Shown here one piece after another: positions 1 through 18,331 of a DNA stretch of 64,000 bases; position 1 is the stretch's first letter, and each line of letters begins with the position of its first letter. Location of the stretch: positions 45,734 through 109,733 of the forward strand of contig JBBHKE010002503.1 of the NCBI GenBank assembly GCA_037447655.1, given 5' to 3'. This stretch comes from Zygnema cylindricum (Eukaryota; Streptophyta; Zygnematophyceae; Zygnematales; Zygnemataceae). Both the position numbers and the translations under genes were made by a program. The notes below the pieces were generated by a model that did no database searches, was not told the origin of the DNA, and saw only the letters and a list, made by a program, of their open reading frames with translations.

Positions 1-163
1 GAGGATCAAATTTCTCCGAGAGAGAGAGATTGATCTCTCTCTCCCCCCTCCCTCCCTCCTCTTTAAACTAGGAGTGGGGGCAGGGAAGGGAGGTGAGGAG
101 TCGTAGTTTGGCAGTCAAAGACGTTGTGGAGGTGAAGGGAGAGGGAAGAAGAAAAAACTCTAC

Positions 164-6092
<5,929 letters not shown>

Positions 6093-6780
6093 GGGATGCA
6101 GAGGAGAGGATAGAGGAATGGATTACTACAGTCCCTGTAGTCACTAAGGCAAATGAAAATATAGGAGTGAAGGAAAAGACAAAATTGAGTCCAAATTTTG
6201 AAGAATGTTCAAATTTCCAATGGGAGTCTATCCATAGAGTTGCAGGAATGTTATAGCCGTACAGAATTACAAACGAACGTACAGCACAGTCAGCACTCAG
6301 ATTTAGTTCCGTACATATCATAAGTTAAGTCATACGGTATGTAATTCAAAAATCCGACTCATCGTATCATAAAGTTCGTTTCGCACGTGGATTCCGCACG
6401 ATAAGCTCGCACGTTTTAAAACGTACTCTGGCTCCCTTGCTCTTTCAAGTCTCTTGTCTCTAACTTCTTTCCATCTCCTTCGCTCCTCTCCTCCTCTCCT
6501 CCTCTCCTCCTCTCCTCCTCCCTGCTCGGATTCATTTATATCCCCAATGAACGTGACGTGACATTGTCGTATCTCCCTCCCTGTTCCCTCATATTCTCAC
6601 CTTTTCCAGTTCAACCATGCCTTTCTCTGTTTCTCTTCCTTTTTTCTCCTCCTCGCTCTTTCCTTGCAGCCGTAGCTTCCGTCCTATTTCTCTCTTCTTC
6701 CTGTCGTCATTCCACTTCAATTATGATTTCATGATTTGTATTCCTGTCGAGACTAAATCAAAAACCTCCTTATAAATAAA
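6093..6780. promoter_or_regulatory. Upstream region of the AIR carboxylase gene
   Basis: Gene-free sequence upstream of the minus-strand start at 6092. It contains a CTCCT repeat (about 6484-6525) and CT-rich sequence to 6720. No TATA box could be assigned with confidence. It may be shared with a short plus-strand open frame beginning near 6793. Confidence 0.4.
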
Positions 6781-6792
6781 TCCAAGCTAGGC

Positions 6793-6984
6793 ATGTCTAA
6801 GCTAGGCATGTCTTCACCTTCCAAGAAGATCGGAGCCAGCCTTTTGGATTCTTTGAAATCTGGCAACACAGAAGCGAATACTGATTCGACAGCTGGCATG
6901 GAAAAAGACAAAGGTCAGGCAATTGGAGATGTTATTTGTTTCTTGGTTGCAAGCTTCTGTGGTAACCCGCGGGAGAAGGATTAG
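6793..6984 (+). other. Short unassigned open frame
   Basis: 63 codons starting MSKLGMSSPSKKIGASLLDS; the start lies in a direct repeat of AAGCTAGGCATGTCT. No family is recognised. It could be a first exon of a gene divergent from the AIR carboxylase gene, since a CAG/GTACTG donor-like site follows at about 7023, but no downstream exon was found. Coding status is doubtful. Confidence 0.2.
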
Positions 6985-7115
6985 GTCAGGAGAAGGAGAC
7001 GATAAACGGAGAGGAAGACGTCAGGTACTGATTCTAAATTCTCTAAACTGTTCATGTGTTTTCACACTACCTTTTAAAGTACGAGTGGTAGAGAGAAAGA
7101 GAGAGAGGGAAGAGT

Positions 7116-7147
<32 letters not shown>

Positions 7148-8030
7148 TTTTGCATCAAAGTTTAACACGTAAATCCTCAGTGACTGGAATATTATATGAA
7201 CTGCTTCATTCATGAGGAGCTAGGGAAGGAGAGAATGGGGAAGAAGAGGGAGAGGGAGAATAAATAGGTGTGAACAGGGGGGAATCAAAGCGGAGAGGAA
7301 AGGGGAGGGGATGGGATGTACAAGGAGAGGGAGTAACCGTTTCACACAACACACTGTGTCCTTAATGAAATTCCTCAATAACAGAAGACACATACGATTT
7401 ATTTTTTTAGTCAACAGCCAGGAATTTTATTTTTCTGAATCAGATGTGGGAACATGTAGTGAACATTTCACATAGTGAACGGAGTATGAATTTAGTATTT
7501 TCCATAGTCTACAGATTTAGTATTGATTATTTTGGTTTAGTATGATTGGGTATGGATTAGAATGATTTTGAATGATTTAATATGAATTAATTATATTCCA
7601 TAACAACAGCTTTAGTATGATTTAGTATTTCCATAATAAATATTAATTTCCACTGGGAAATTTCATTACTTTGGAATTTTTGCACCATTGGTTCATAAGA
7701 TATATTTAATCATCACTATCTATGATGTCATTCAATTAAATTATGGTGGAGGGAATGGTTCTGCATATCAGTCTGGATCTCTCGGAAAAAAAATTGTCGG
7801 TCATATACTATGCTAATATATAGTCCCAGACAACGCGTTAATCTACGGCACCATATACCTGTCTTACACTGTACGGTAGAGCAAGGGAGGATCACCATCG
7901 AACGTCAAAATCAAAAAACTGTTTTACCAATTTTAGCTCGTGACGTGATGCGGTCCGTACGAAGTTTTGGTGCATCCGAGGAATTAAGCCCATAATGATT
8001 CACCACATGTGAAAAAAGCTAGTGTTCATT
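6985..8030. other. Gene-free stretch, GA and AT-rich repeats
   Basis: Holds GA tracts (about 7085-7147 and 7225-7330) and an AT-rich segment (about 7480-7640) in which TTTAGTATGATT-like words recur. No coding match was seen on either strand. Confidence 0.6.
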
Positions 8031-8104
8031 TGGCTTAGTGGTTTCAACGACTGCGATGAAATTTATCTGTGACATGTCGTGAGACCTCAAGGAGTCGAAC
8101 CCTC
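8031..8104 (+). mobile_element. tRNA-like head of a SINE (or tRNA pseudogene)
   Basis: TGGCTTAGTGG at 8031-8041 fits the pol III A box (TRGCNNAGYNGG), and GGAGTCGAACCCTC at 8091-8104 resembles a B box about 50 bp downstream, the spacing found in tRNAs. The text between does not fold into an obvious full cloverleaf by eye, so a tRNA-derived SINE relic is more likely than a working tRNA. Followed by a CT-rich tail. Confidence 0.4.
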
Positions 8105-8422
8105 AAATTCGCCCATTTGCAACTCATTCCCTCTCAGTCTTCACAAAATCGATCACAAAATAAAGCGCTCTCTCTTTCTCCCTTTGTCTCTTTCCTCTCT
8201 CAAAATCCTTTTTATACTTTTGTGTCATCTTCTCTTCATCTTCTTTCTCTCTTTTGATCCTTTTTCCACATCTTCTCGTTGTTCCACTGTTACAATCATC
8301 TTCAATTATTTATTTTGTGTCTCTCAATGTTTTTACCTCTTCAATTTTATCTCTCTTTCCTTTTTTTTCCCACTTAAATGATGTGAGTCAATCTCCCTCT
8401 CTCCCCCTTTTTCTCCACCCTT

Positions 8423-11110
8423 ATGGGGGACAATCACTCCACATTCGCCACGGGAAGATGCAACGTAGAGATAGAAGCGTTAGTGGACGGAAAAATGACA
8501 ATCGGAAATGTCCTCTGCGTTCCAAACTCCAAGGGGTATCTCTACTTTGTCGCACGGGGCATCATTGCATCAACCCCGCGTGGCAGAAAGGGGGCAAGAT
8601 CAAAGGAATGTGAGAAAAACTTACTATTGCGGAAGATGAACGAATGGCAGATTGCACACGCCGTCTAAAATGCAACCCGAAGTTTAAGTTCCTTGGCACT
8701 TGCAACAAGATCCACACTCCCAATCGAGAGAACAAAGAAATTCCAATCATAACCAAAGCTACTTTAAACATAAACCTGAGACTAAAGCAAATCAGCCGAC
8801 ATACAGTCAGTTTTCGTGGCATTTACAAACTCGGCCACTTACACACAAAAAGAATGTGTAAGTTAGTCAATGGAAAAATGAGCGAAATTGGACTCACGTC
8901 CGTGAAAGACTCACCGGACTCTTGCCACGGTTGCGATATAGGAAAAGCACATTGTCTGTCTTTCCCTCATTCCGGAGAGAAAAGGGCCAGCCGACCCTTT
9001 GAGCTAATTCACTCTAACGTTTGGGGACCCACAAGAGTCCTATTGTGCAGTGGCGAAAGATACATGGTCTCGTTCATGACGACTACACTAAGATGATGTA
9101 AATCTATTCACTCCACCAGAAGAGAAATTTTCACTCAATTCAAGGCATACAAGGCAGGTGTAGAAACAAAGCACAGAGTTTCAATTAGCAAAAGTAATAG
9201 CGGTGTCCGAATTGAAAGAGGGAATCGAGCATCAGTTGTGAGCTCTCTCTATACGGCCCGCTCTCTCTATACGCCCCAACGGGACGACATTGTTGAACAA
9301 ATAAATCGAACCTTGGTTGAAATGGCAAGAAGCATGATGGTTGTCCACAATACTACATTGAGTATTGCGGGGAAGCCATGAGCACCGCGGTCTACATGCA
9401 GAATAAAACAGATGCCCCACCTGGGCATTAATGAATACTACACCATTCGAGGATAGATGCCCCACCCGGGCATTAATGAATGCTACACCATTGGACTTGG
9501 ACATTAAAGGAATACTACATCATCGACCAGTGGCATAGACACAGGCTGAATGTTTCCCACCTAAAAGTCTTTGGGATTAGGGCATATGTATTCGATCCAA
9601 CAACGGTGAGAAGTTAACACCTGGAGCTAAGGAAAGAAGGTTCTTGGGATACGATGAGAGTTGGAAGGCATATAGTGTGCTCAACAATGCAAGAAAGGCA
9701 CTAATCATTAGTAGAAACGTTAAGTTCGGCGAGAGCGTCCTTCCCCAATAGTAGTCCTCTCACATGTCACTCCTTCCCTCAATGTATTTCCCTTAGTGTC
9801 ACTTTTTTCCTCTTCGCCAAATGTCTCTCTTTTTTTCAGCCCAATAAAAGATTTTTTCCCATCCTTCATCCTCTTGAAATTGATCTTTTCTTTCTCCCCC
9901 TCGTCTCCTTCCCTCCCTCCCTAAAAAAGTAGTTTTCCGCAATTTCCACAATGAGTTCCGTACATAAAACAAAAAATTTCGATGGGAAAAAAGAAGGAGA
10001 GAAATCTCTTCTTGGGCTAAGATAGGGAGAAACATTTCGGGAAGAGGAAAAGACTAACAATAAGAAAACGAAAGACATTGGACAAACTAACATATGGGGA
10101 CGAGGAAGAAAGAAGGATTGCTCTTGGGGGAGGACGAGGAGGGAAGAGAGAGAATGGGGTTTATAAAGCAAATAAAGACTATGGGGAGAGGAAAAGGGAA
10201 AAGTGAAAAAGGTGGTAGGGGGGAAATGGGAAGAGGGACATGGGTGGACGGTTGGAGAGAAAAAGGACAAGTAGGAAAAACACTTAACATTCGATGACTC
10301 GAATCACCCGAAAGCTAGAATCCGCCAATCCTTTAAGAATATCGCAAGACATTGACTCCGAAAAAGACATCGACACCTCCCCTCCAAAGCCAAAAAATTC
10401 TAATCCAGAATAGGCAAAGTAGTTATCATTCGAATCCACCGAAAAAGAGAAAAAACCAAACCAAAGAAGAAAACAACATAATAGAAGCCAATCTCAAAAC
10501 TACTCGAGAAAATCAGTCGCGTAAGGAACACAACTAACAAGTTCGTCGAATGGTTAGAAACGTCAAAGACTCCAAGGAAGATTTTTTTTGGAATGGCACA
10601 GGCAAAGTAACCACCAAACCTCAAAAGCGCATGTGCTGGTGACGACGGCGACAAATAGAGAGCAGCCGACAACGAAAAGATGTCCTCGATCCTCAAAAAC
10701 GACACATGGGCGGTGGAAAACTTAGCGAAAAAAAAAATCAGCTGGCATCAAATGAATGTTTAAGGTTAAAAAAAATGCAGATGGCACCATTGAAAAATAC
10801 AAAGCAAGGCTTGTTGCAAAGGGATACACACAAAAAATGAGGATCTTCTAAAGATTCATTCGCACCAGTTGTGATCTCAGTAGGAGTTTTCCTCGCATTT
10901 TCAGCGATCCTCGGCTTGGAAGTCGAGCAGATTGACGTTAAAACATCATTTCTCCACCGAGAGCTCCAAGAGGAACTCGAATGGAACTGCTAGAGGGCTA
11001 CATGATCCGATGAATCCACAAAAGGTCTGTAAGCTCTCAAAAACACTTTACGAACACTTTATGAACTTAAACAGTCTCCTCGACTTACTTTGATGGACTT
11101 GGGAAAAAAT
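8423..11110 (+). pseudogene. Degenerate Ty1/Copia polyprotein (protease/GAG-pre-integrase, integrase, RT start)
   Basis: Collinear but frameshifted and stop-ridden pieces. 8423-8668 resembles the protease end (DGKMTIGNVLCVPNSKG). 8800-9096 is GAG-pre-integrase and integrase start (CHGCDIGKAHCLSFPHSG, then FELIHSNVWGP). 9300-9400 is further integrase (QINRTLVEMARSMM). 9610-9750 is the post-integrase segment (RRFLGYDESWKAYSV). 10680-11100 is the RT N-terminus (KNADGTIEKYKARLVAKGYT, then an EVEQIDVKTSFLHRELQEE-like stretch). The RT catalytic YVDD region, RNase H and both LTRs were not found. An old truncated copy, distinct in orientation from the Copia element at 15520-21987. Confidence 0.85.
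9760..10680. other. Low-complexity spacer within the Copia relic
   Basis: CT-rich then GA-rich sequence between the post-integrase segment and the RT start. No conserved domain is visible here; it corresponds to the variable linker of Copia polyproteins, possibly expanded. Confidence 0.45.
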
Positions 11111-11727
11111 GTTTCCCATCTGGATCTGATAAAGTCGTTTTTATTTGAGTTTTGAGTATTTGGGTAATTGTTTAGTTTATGAAGTGGAAGTTTGTGTATT
11201 TTTCAGCCGCTGTGGGACCATTATCAGCTGGACTTTGTTTAATTTTTGTCTGTTTGTGGATCTTTGGTTGCAAATTTTTTTTGTGTTTGATGGTTAGTCT
11301 TTTGCCGTGATCTCGGATATAGGTATGTTTGCCATGGTTTGCAAAGGCACATTTTTTAATAAATGGATTGATTTATTTGTAAATAATATTTCCACCTCCA
11401 TGAAACTTTTTTGTGTGTATACAGTGTGCTTTTTTTCTTTGTTGTGACATCAGCAACGAAAAGCGACTGACTTTTGTAATTAATTGAAATGAAAGCTAGT
11501 TAAAAGCTCGCTGTAGTGTACACTGACATAAGCGCTACCATCTCCTAGATTATTTTTCTCCGTCACACATTTTTTCCATATAGACCTGCCAAATTTTCGT
11601 AAACAGGTGTTGTGCAATACTTGAAAAAATAATTTTGCAATACACTAATTGCACTGCGTTGTATTGAAAATGTCTGCACGTTTTTTCATAGCCTATGCAA
11701 CTGTGCTAAAAATATGTCACATCTTTC

Positions 11728-11800
11728 CATACAGAGCATAGCTCCAGATCGCCCACAATCAATTCCATTTGATGCAAACACACATCAATATTTATAAATT
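11728..11800 (-). pseudogene. Left fragment of a degenerate copy of the HNH gene 3' flank
   Basis: CATACAGAGCATAGCTCCAG ... GATGCAAACACACATC matches the sequence downstream of the HNH gene at 32866-32935 (CATATGGAGCATTAGCTCCA ... GATGCAAACATACACATC), same orientation. Homology stops near 11800, where the Helitron-containing insertion appears to begin; the continuation is found at about 26415. Confidence 0.6.
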
Positions 11801-11879
11801 ATAGACCTTAGGCCGCCTTCGAGGAAAGCTTTATATAGGCGGTGTGTTTGTCATCATTTTTTTCTGTCCTTCTGCAGTA

Positions 11880-12240
11880 CGGACCGCTGTAACCGCTTGC
11901 ACAATGTTACACTGACACACCGCTGTATCGCTGACACACCGCTATACCGCTAGCACAGTGTTATGCTGACAGACCGCCGTACTGCTGGCACAAAGTTACG
12001 CTGCCGGCAGTCGCAGTACAGTCCGTCATGCCGCTTGCACAATGTTACGATGAGAGACCGCCGAACTGCTGGCACAATGTTACGATGTCGGCCGTCACAA
12101 TACAGACCGCTGTACCGCTTGCACAATGTTACACTGACAGGCCGCCGTACCGTTGACACAATGTTACGCTGCCGTCCGTCGCAGTATAAACCGTTGTACC
12201 GCTGGCACAATGTAACATTGCCGTCTGTCCGCATCTACGA
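11880..12240. repeat. Minisatellite, about 30-36 bp unit in an about 85 bp higher-order unit
   Basis: The words GACCGCTGTACCGCT, TGGCACAATGTTAC and GCCGTCCGTCGCAGTA alternate about ten times. Variants with CCGC/CCGT and GCTTGCAC/GCTGGCAC form a longer period of roughly 85 bp. Both strands have spurious open frames. Confidence 0.85.
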
Positions 12241-12399
12241 CTGACTACAAGCCGTACCGGCCCCCAAAAAGCGTCGTTAATGAAAATCTATTGGGCGCTT
12301 GGGGGATCTCACTGACCCGGGTAACTTTAAAAGTAAGCGCGGTCCACCAAAAGTGGCGCATAGCGTGCAGATGCCCCATTATACTGGCTCAAATTGTGA

Positions 12400-13140
12400 A
12401 TATCTTAGAATTCAATTTGTACATCCGTATAATTCAGGACATTCAAAAAAACATTCATAACATTAGTACGCCTACTCGAGCTGAAAAGTAATAAGCTGGT
12501 CACTATAACTTTAGACTCACTACTCTTTGGAACGACCGTGCCATTTCGGCTAAATTGACGTTTCAACCTACAGGTGTTCAAAGACAATTTACTAAGGTAA
12601 GTTGATCTGTATAAAGATCTACAATGTAGAGCTACAATTACAAAAAACAACTTTCCCCGTTTGAAAGTGGGGTTAGTTCATGATTTGTTGGTGTAAACAG
12701 TTCAAATAAAAATTGAATTTCTGGTTTTAAACTGGGTTTTATTCATAAAAATGGTGCAAAATGTGTAGATATGAGTAGCGTACTTTACTTCACTCAATGT
12801 ACGATAAATCAATTTTGTAGTTTGAAAGAGTTTGTTATGTGTTCCTGTTGTTGAATTGAATCATGTTATGGTTCATGTTATAAAGTGTGTAATATGCAGT
12901 AGTACGCTTTTTAGTTGAACATGAACCAATAGTGTTAATTAGCATATAGAACGCACGATGGAACAGAAGTGACATTTGGGCTTAATAGAAAAAGTGTGTC
13001 ATGTTTTGAAGTTGTTCATTAAATCGTGTTATGGTTGAGTGTAACATGTGTTGACGTTAGTACGCCTATTTCAATTGAACATAAATCGACAAAGTCAACA
13101 AGCACATAAAACGCATGATGCTTTTAACTTTCGGAAATAC
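12400..13140. repeat. Three diverged direct repeats in the 5' part of the Helitron
   Basis: Units at about 12410-12490, 12830-12965 and 12985-13125 share TTAGTACGCCTA and, in the last two, GAACATAAATCGACAAAGT-like and CATAAAACGCATGATG-like words. No coding match is seen in 12250-13470. Confidence 0.6.
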
Positions 13141-13639
13141 GTTCATGATTGGCATTTACGCCAAATAGATGCTTGAACCTACAACTGAAGTAATTCAATA
13201 TCATTCAGGTGAGCTTAAAAAACCACACTATGGTTATTGTTCCATATAAATAGTAGAGATATTGTTAAAGAACTTTATGAAATGAGATTATTGGTTGTCC
13301 TGTTAAGTCTTTCGATATGTTGGTAAGATAAAGATCTTAAGGTAAAAAAATTCCATAAAAATGTCGTAAAATGTGTATGTGGGACATTTGCATGCCAATT
13401 TACTTTTCCAATTAAAAAGTCACTATGATGGGTTTGAGTCTGAGAACTGTACTGAAGTTAGTAAAGATGAATGAAAATGAAATTAGTTATTCATGACGTA
13501 CATGTAATCGTTGTACCCTTTGTTCATGTGGCAAATAAAAGTTTGATAAAAAATAATATGAGACATGCCAATGGGAATAGAAAGACATGTACTAACCATA
13601 TTTTATGCGTGGACGCAAAGTCTAATCCACCACATGGAC

Positions 13640-15519
13640 TACCAACCGCTACACACACTCATACGACGACCCAAAAGACAGCAAAGCAATGCGAATATCG
13701 GTTGCGCAAAAAACGTGAACAAAAGAGAGTTACATGTGCAGCAAAACAAGGAAGAGATGATGATATACCAACACAATCACAACGCAACGACGCACAACGA
13801 GCAAGAACCAATCGCTCGCGGGAAACCTCGGAACAACGACAACAACGTAAGTGTAAAGATCATGAAAGAAAACGAGAAAAAAATGCGTGTATGTGGTTCA
13901 TAAAACCACGTTGTGATTGTCGTTCCCATGTACACTATAGTCACACTTATAATAAGTAAAGCAATTTGATCATGAATGTACGCATTCAAATGCTTAAATG
14001 AGAAAGCTCTCATGAAAATATAAAAAGTGTACTGCCCCAACTTTAAAAGAACATTATTCATTTTAAACATAAAGAAATTATAGTTGTATTTTTGTTTTAA
14101 AGGTAAATTAAAACGCAATAAGAATAGTGAAAAGAGAAATCCGAGTAGATCCAAAGTAGTATACGTAATTACCACATTGGATATGTGGATGTAGTAAAAC
14201 CCACATCGACGAAAAAAACAGGTGATCAATGAAATAAACGGTTACGTCAAAAACATGCAAAAAAACGAGCACAAGAGACCCCTAAAAACGTGAGGAGCGA
14301 CTACAAAAAGATTGTGAAAGAAAACGAGCAAAGCGCGCGCTAAAAGACAATAATGGGAATGAGGTGGCAAGGAAAAACATGCAAGACGTAGAGGCACAAC
14401 ATACGGTGAACTTAAGGTTAAGGGAGAATGAAGAATGCAAGGTAGAAATACGTACTATTCATGTCGAATAACATTTTGCTCAGCAACTTGACGAGGAAGA
14501 AAAAACACAAGTTGTTGGACAAAAAGCTAAGCTTATGCAATACAACACCGAATGTACTCAAGAATCTTTCGAACAGCCTGAAGTTAGACCACACACCGTA
14601 CAACAACAAAATTTGACAAAAGAACAATGTGACAGTCGAAGACGCACAAAAGGTGACCCTCAACGTCAACATATCACACGACGAAGTGCAAGGGTGATGA
14701 AAATTGCTTTAAGACTTCATGAACATTACACCCATCCAGAACGACATAGACTTCCACTTAAGGAAATTACATGCATTCATTCCAACGCACAAAAATGGGT
14801 AGGAGAGACCGTAGGAGTTTGTTGTGTACTTGGCAAAGTTCAACTTGCTCCTTATAAAAAGCCTTATTCGAAGCTTTTAACTTTGTACAACAATATTACT
14901 TTTTTAAATTAAATTCGGTCGTAGAACATGGTGTTTTCATTTACTTCACTCAGTGCATCCACAACACTACCTCTCTATGACCAATCGATTAAAGTAAGTC
15001 GTGTCCCCTTCAATTTTCGTTTTCAAGGAAGAATAAGTCAACTGTTGCCTAAAAAAACTAAGTTGCATTCGCACAAGTCTACGTATTTGACACATCAATA
15101 GAGACGCAAGTAAGCAGACGAATGAGAATTATAGATGGATTATACCATTATGTAGTGACGATGATTCAGAATATGATGAAAAAAAAACATAACCCTTTGG
15201 CGCAACAATTTAATTCAGCAGGAAAACGAATCCATGAAGCCCTTGAATTACGTTTATTACTAAAAAATAATATTCTCAATTTACTCCAACGTCGTTACAA
15301 TAGACCACAAGCAGACGCAGTGGCAGCAAGTTTGGTTAACAGAACAAAAAATACTAAAAAAAGAGATATAGTTTTAAATGTAATAAGTAGCAATCGAATG
15401 ATGCGCATCTTTGTGTCACATGCATTATATGACCCACTGCAATACTCACTTCTATTTCCTTATGGTGAACTGGGGTGGCATTTCGGTTTGAGAATGCTAA
15501 ATGAAAAACGTAGCAATTC
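13640..15519 (+). pseudogene. Helitron RepHel N-terminal part (broken)
   Basis: Basic R/K/Q/E-rich stretches (about 13640-14420) of the kind that open plant Helitron proteins are followed by HYTHPERHRLPL, WVGETVGVCCVLGKVQLAP (14700-14870; the CC-GKV zinc-binding segment) and, at 15122-15500, NSAGKRIHEALELR, RDIVLNVISSNRMMRI and DPLQYSLLFPYGELGWHFGL. The last is the conserved pre-Rep block (YDPLQYPLLFP-GE-GWH). Several frame changes and stops separate the pieces. It ends abruptly at the Copia LTR. Confidence 0.8.
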
Positions 15520-16594
15520 TAAGACCTCCATAGGTCATCAGAATGGGCAGCTCACACGAAGCCCCTAAGATAACCCTGCCCCTATGTGTTTGAGAAAAAA
15601 AAAGTGTCACTTTGGCACACAAAAACTTTGACCAAAACTTTGACCAAAACTGTGACTGACTTCACCCCTATAAAGATAAAACTCCCGTGAGTCAATAGCA
15701 AAAAGAATTTGTGAATTTGCTCCCCTTCGACAGTAAGTTATGAAGGGTCAAAGCTGACCTTTTGTACAGAAGCACTCTGGGAAACAGGCGGCTACCTACC
15801 AAATTTTCTAAGTGCTATATCCCTCTCTAAACCCTTTAATACTAGAGTACGGCACCAATAAAAAAACTGTGTCGTACAAAAAGATAAAAGTGTCGAAGTA
15901 CTTTCTATACAACCATCGTACGGCATGATTAAAATGTTGACGTTTGCCATATCCGGATTAGTTCCTATATTCTCCGGAGATGTCGCAATCCAAAGATATT
16001 GTGCAACGTGGCGCTTTGGCGGTGACCGAAATTCGCCAAAGCGCCTATTCCGCGATCAAGGCACCTATCGTGGTCCTTCGATCAAAACCGGCTTTTGATT
16101 CTAACCGTTGAATATCAATGCGCCATATTTTTTTCGTCGTCGAAACAAATGCGCGGTATTCGTTTTGCGAAGTACCGTAAGTCGTACGTATGTTCTAACT
16201 GTATCTATGTTGCAAGTCTGACGCGCCGTTAAATGAATTAATATAGACGTACGTCTTTAAATTCTTGTCAAACCCTATAAAGGTAAGCACTGATCTTAAA
16301 CTATAGGAAAAAGCTACTGACTACTGTAGACTTGCCGAACGTTATGTACTAGTATCAAATCCTTGGTTCTTCAAGGTCATTTTGGTAAACCTGCTGAAAT
16401 CTACTGCTTGTCTCTCTCTCTCTGTGGACAGCATAGGCAGCCATGGCTCTAGCTCCCTCTCTAACTTTCAGTGACTACGACAAATGTGGGAGTTGAAAAG
16501 AGGAGTTCGAGGCAAACTGCCTCTGCTTCTTTTTTTGCATTTCATTTTACATGTTTAGACCTAGAAAATACTCATAGAACCATTAATTTTTACA
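15520..16594 (-). repeat. 3' LTR of the nested Copia element
   Basis: On minus it starts TGTAAAAATTAATGG, directly preceded by a polypurine tract (AAATAAGGGGAG, plus 16595-16607), and ends GACCTATGGAGGTCTTA. It aligns along its whole length with 20944-21987, with many substitutions and small gaps. Confidence 0.88.
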
Positions 16595-16607
16595 CTCCCC
16601 TTATTTT

Positions 16608-17950
16608 CTAATAACTCTTCAATTTAAAACCACACTTCTCATTGCAAATAATTAGCTTAGGGGAAGGCACAAGTTTGGTCATCATTATATCTGCTACCAT
16701 TTCACTATCTGGTCTATACTCTAAACTGATTATTTTGTCTTCTACCTTCTCTCTAACGAAGCTAAGTCTAATGTCGATATGTTTGGCTTTAAAATGGTGT
16801 TTAAGATTGACAGAAATCGTTATGGCTGCGTGATTATCACAAAACATTTTTTGGACACCACTCTGAAGGTGACGAAGCTCACCAAGCAAAGACTCGACCC
16901 ACATTGATTCTTTTAGAGAAGAGCAAGAGGCCATCTACTCAGCCTCCATAGTGGACTGAGCAGTGACCTTTTGCTGCCACTCTAGCAACAAGCCCTATCA
17001 CCCACATACAATACATACCCAGTCGCTCATCTCCTCATAGGAGCATCCCCATACCTGGTATCACTTCAAGTGGTGATGTCAGTATTGTTTCCACCCAAAT
17101 GCCACCATATATCTCTAATCCCTATGAGATATCTAAAGACTGTCTTAGCTGCCTCCCAATCTTTCTTAGTGGGAGCATTGAGACTCCTACTGAGTACTCC
17201 TACACTGCAACTATGTCTGGTCGGGTACAATTCATAAAATATATTAGGCTGCCCTTTACTTGTCTATAAATTTTTTTCTGTATTAATCTTTTCTCTTATG
17301 GCCTAACTCATCATCCAAGATTATAACTCCATCTTCTACACTCCCCTCACTTCCTTTCTCTAGTTCAATTGGAGTGGAACAACTATTAGCCTTGTCCATT
17401 TGGAATCTTTTTAACATATTTCCAATGGCCTCCTTCTGAGTTAATTTGATTATCTTTCTATCTTTGTCTCTCTCTAGCTGAATTCCCAAACTATATCTTG
17501 CTTCGTCCATATCCTTTATCTCAAATCTACCTTTTAGATCTATTTTCAACTTATTTATTTTTTCTATAGATTTAGTTAAAACCAACAAATTATCAACATA
17601 AATTGCAATAAATATAATTCCTTCCCCATTTTCAAACAAATAAATTGAGTGATCTGAGCTGATCCGAATGTATCCCACACCTGTAAGAAACTTATCGAGC
17701 TTGTTATTCCCTCGTCGAGACGCCTGTTTCAGCCCATATAAAGACTTGTTCAATTGGCAAACCTTCCTCTCCTCCCCATGCTCCACAAATCCTTCAGGCT
17801 GTCGCATAAAGATCTCTTCTTCCAACTCTCTTTGTAGGAAGGCCGTCTTAATGTCTATTTGATGTATTTCCATGTCTTCTCCTGCTGCCAAACTGAGAAG
17901 TATCCGGATGGAGGGAAACCTGACGACTGGGCAAATGTATCCTCGTAGTC
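16608..17950 (-). pseudogene. Copia reverse transcriptase and RNase H (broken)
   Basis: 17283-17891 carries IHQIDIKTAFLQRELEEEIF, VCQLNKSLYGLKQA and AIYVDNLLVL, the last being the catalytic YVDD box with N for the second D. 16608-16934 carries the RNase H end (QKMFCDNHAAITI, KHIDIRLSFVREKV). A stretch with shifts (16935-17282) joins them. Confidence 0.88.
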
Positions 17951-18331
17951 AATTCCTTCTTTCTGGGTAAATCATTTCGCCACTAACCGATCATAGTAGC
18001 ACTCAATGGTGTTATCTGGGGTGAGTTTCAATTTAAAATACCCACTTATACCCGATTGGCTTTCTGTCTGGAGGATAGTCCACCAAATCTCATGTATCTC
18101 CTACCATAATCAAAGTCATCTCCTCATTAATTGTTGTCTTCCACCGGTTCCTTACAGGGCAGTTCATCGCCTCACCATAAGTCTGGGGTTCATCGGGGTG
18201 AGACAGTTTGGTTACCTTGTTGTTCACTTGTTTCTCTTACATTCATTTGCTGCTTCTCCTTCCACTCTCAAACTCTGATGCCGCAATAGATGGCTCTCGT
18301 GGATTTTTTTGGAACAGTTTAGACTTGTCGC

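Noticed and set aside
11950-12244. Open frames of 93-94 codons on both strands with repeated C, R and T
   Set aside because: Both arise from the minisatellite; equal openness on both strands points to repeat structure, not coding.
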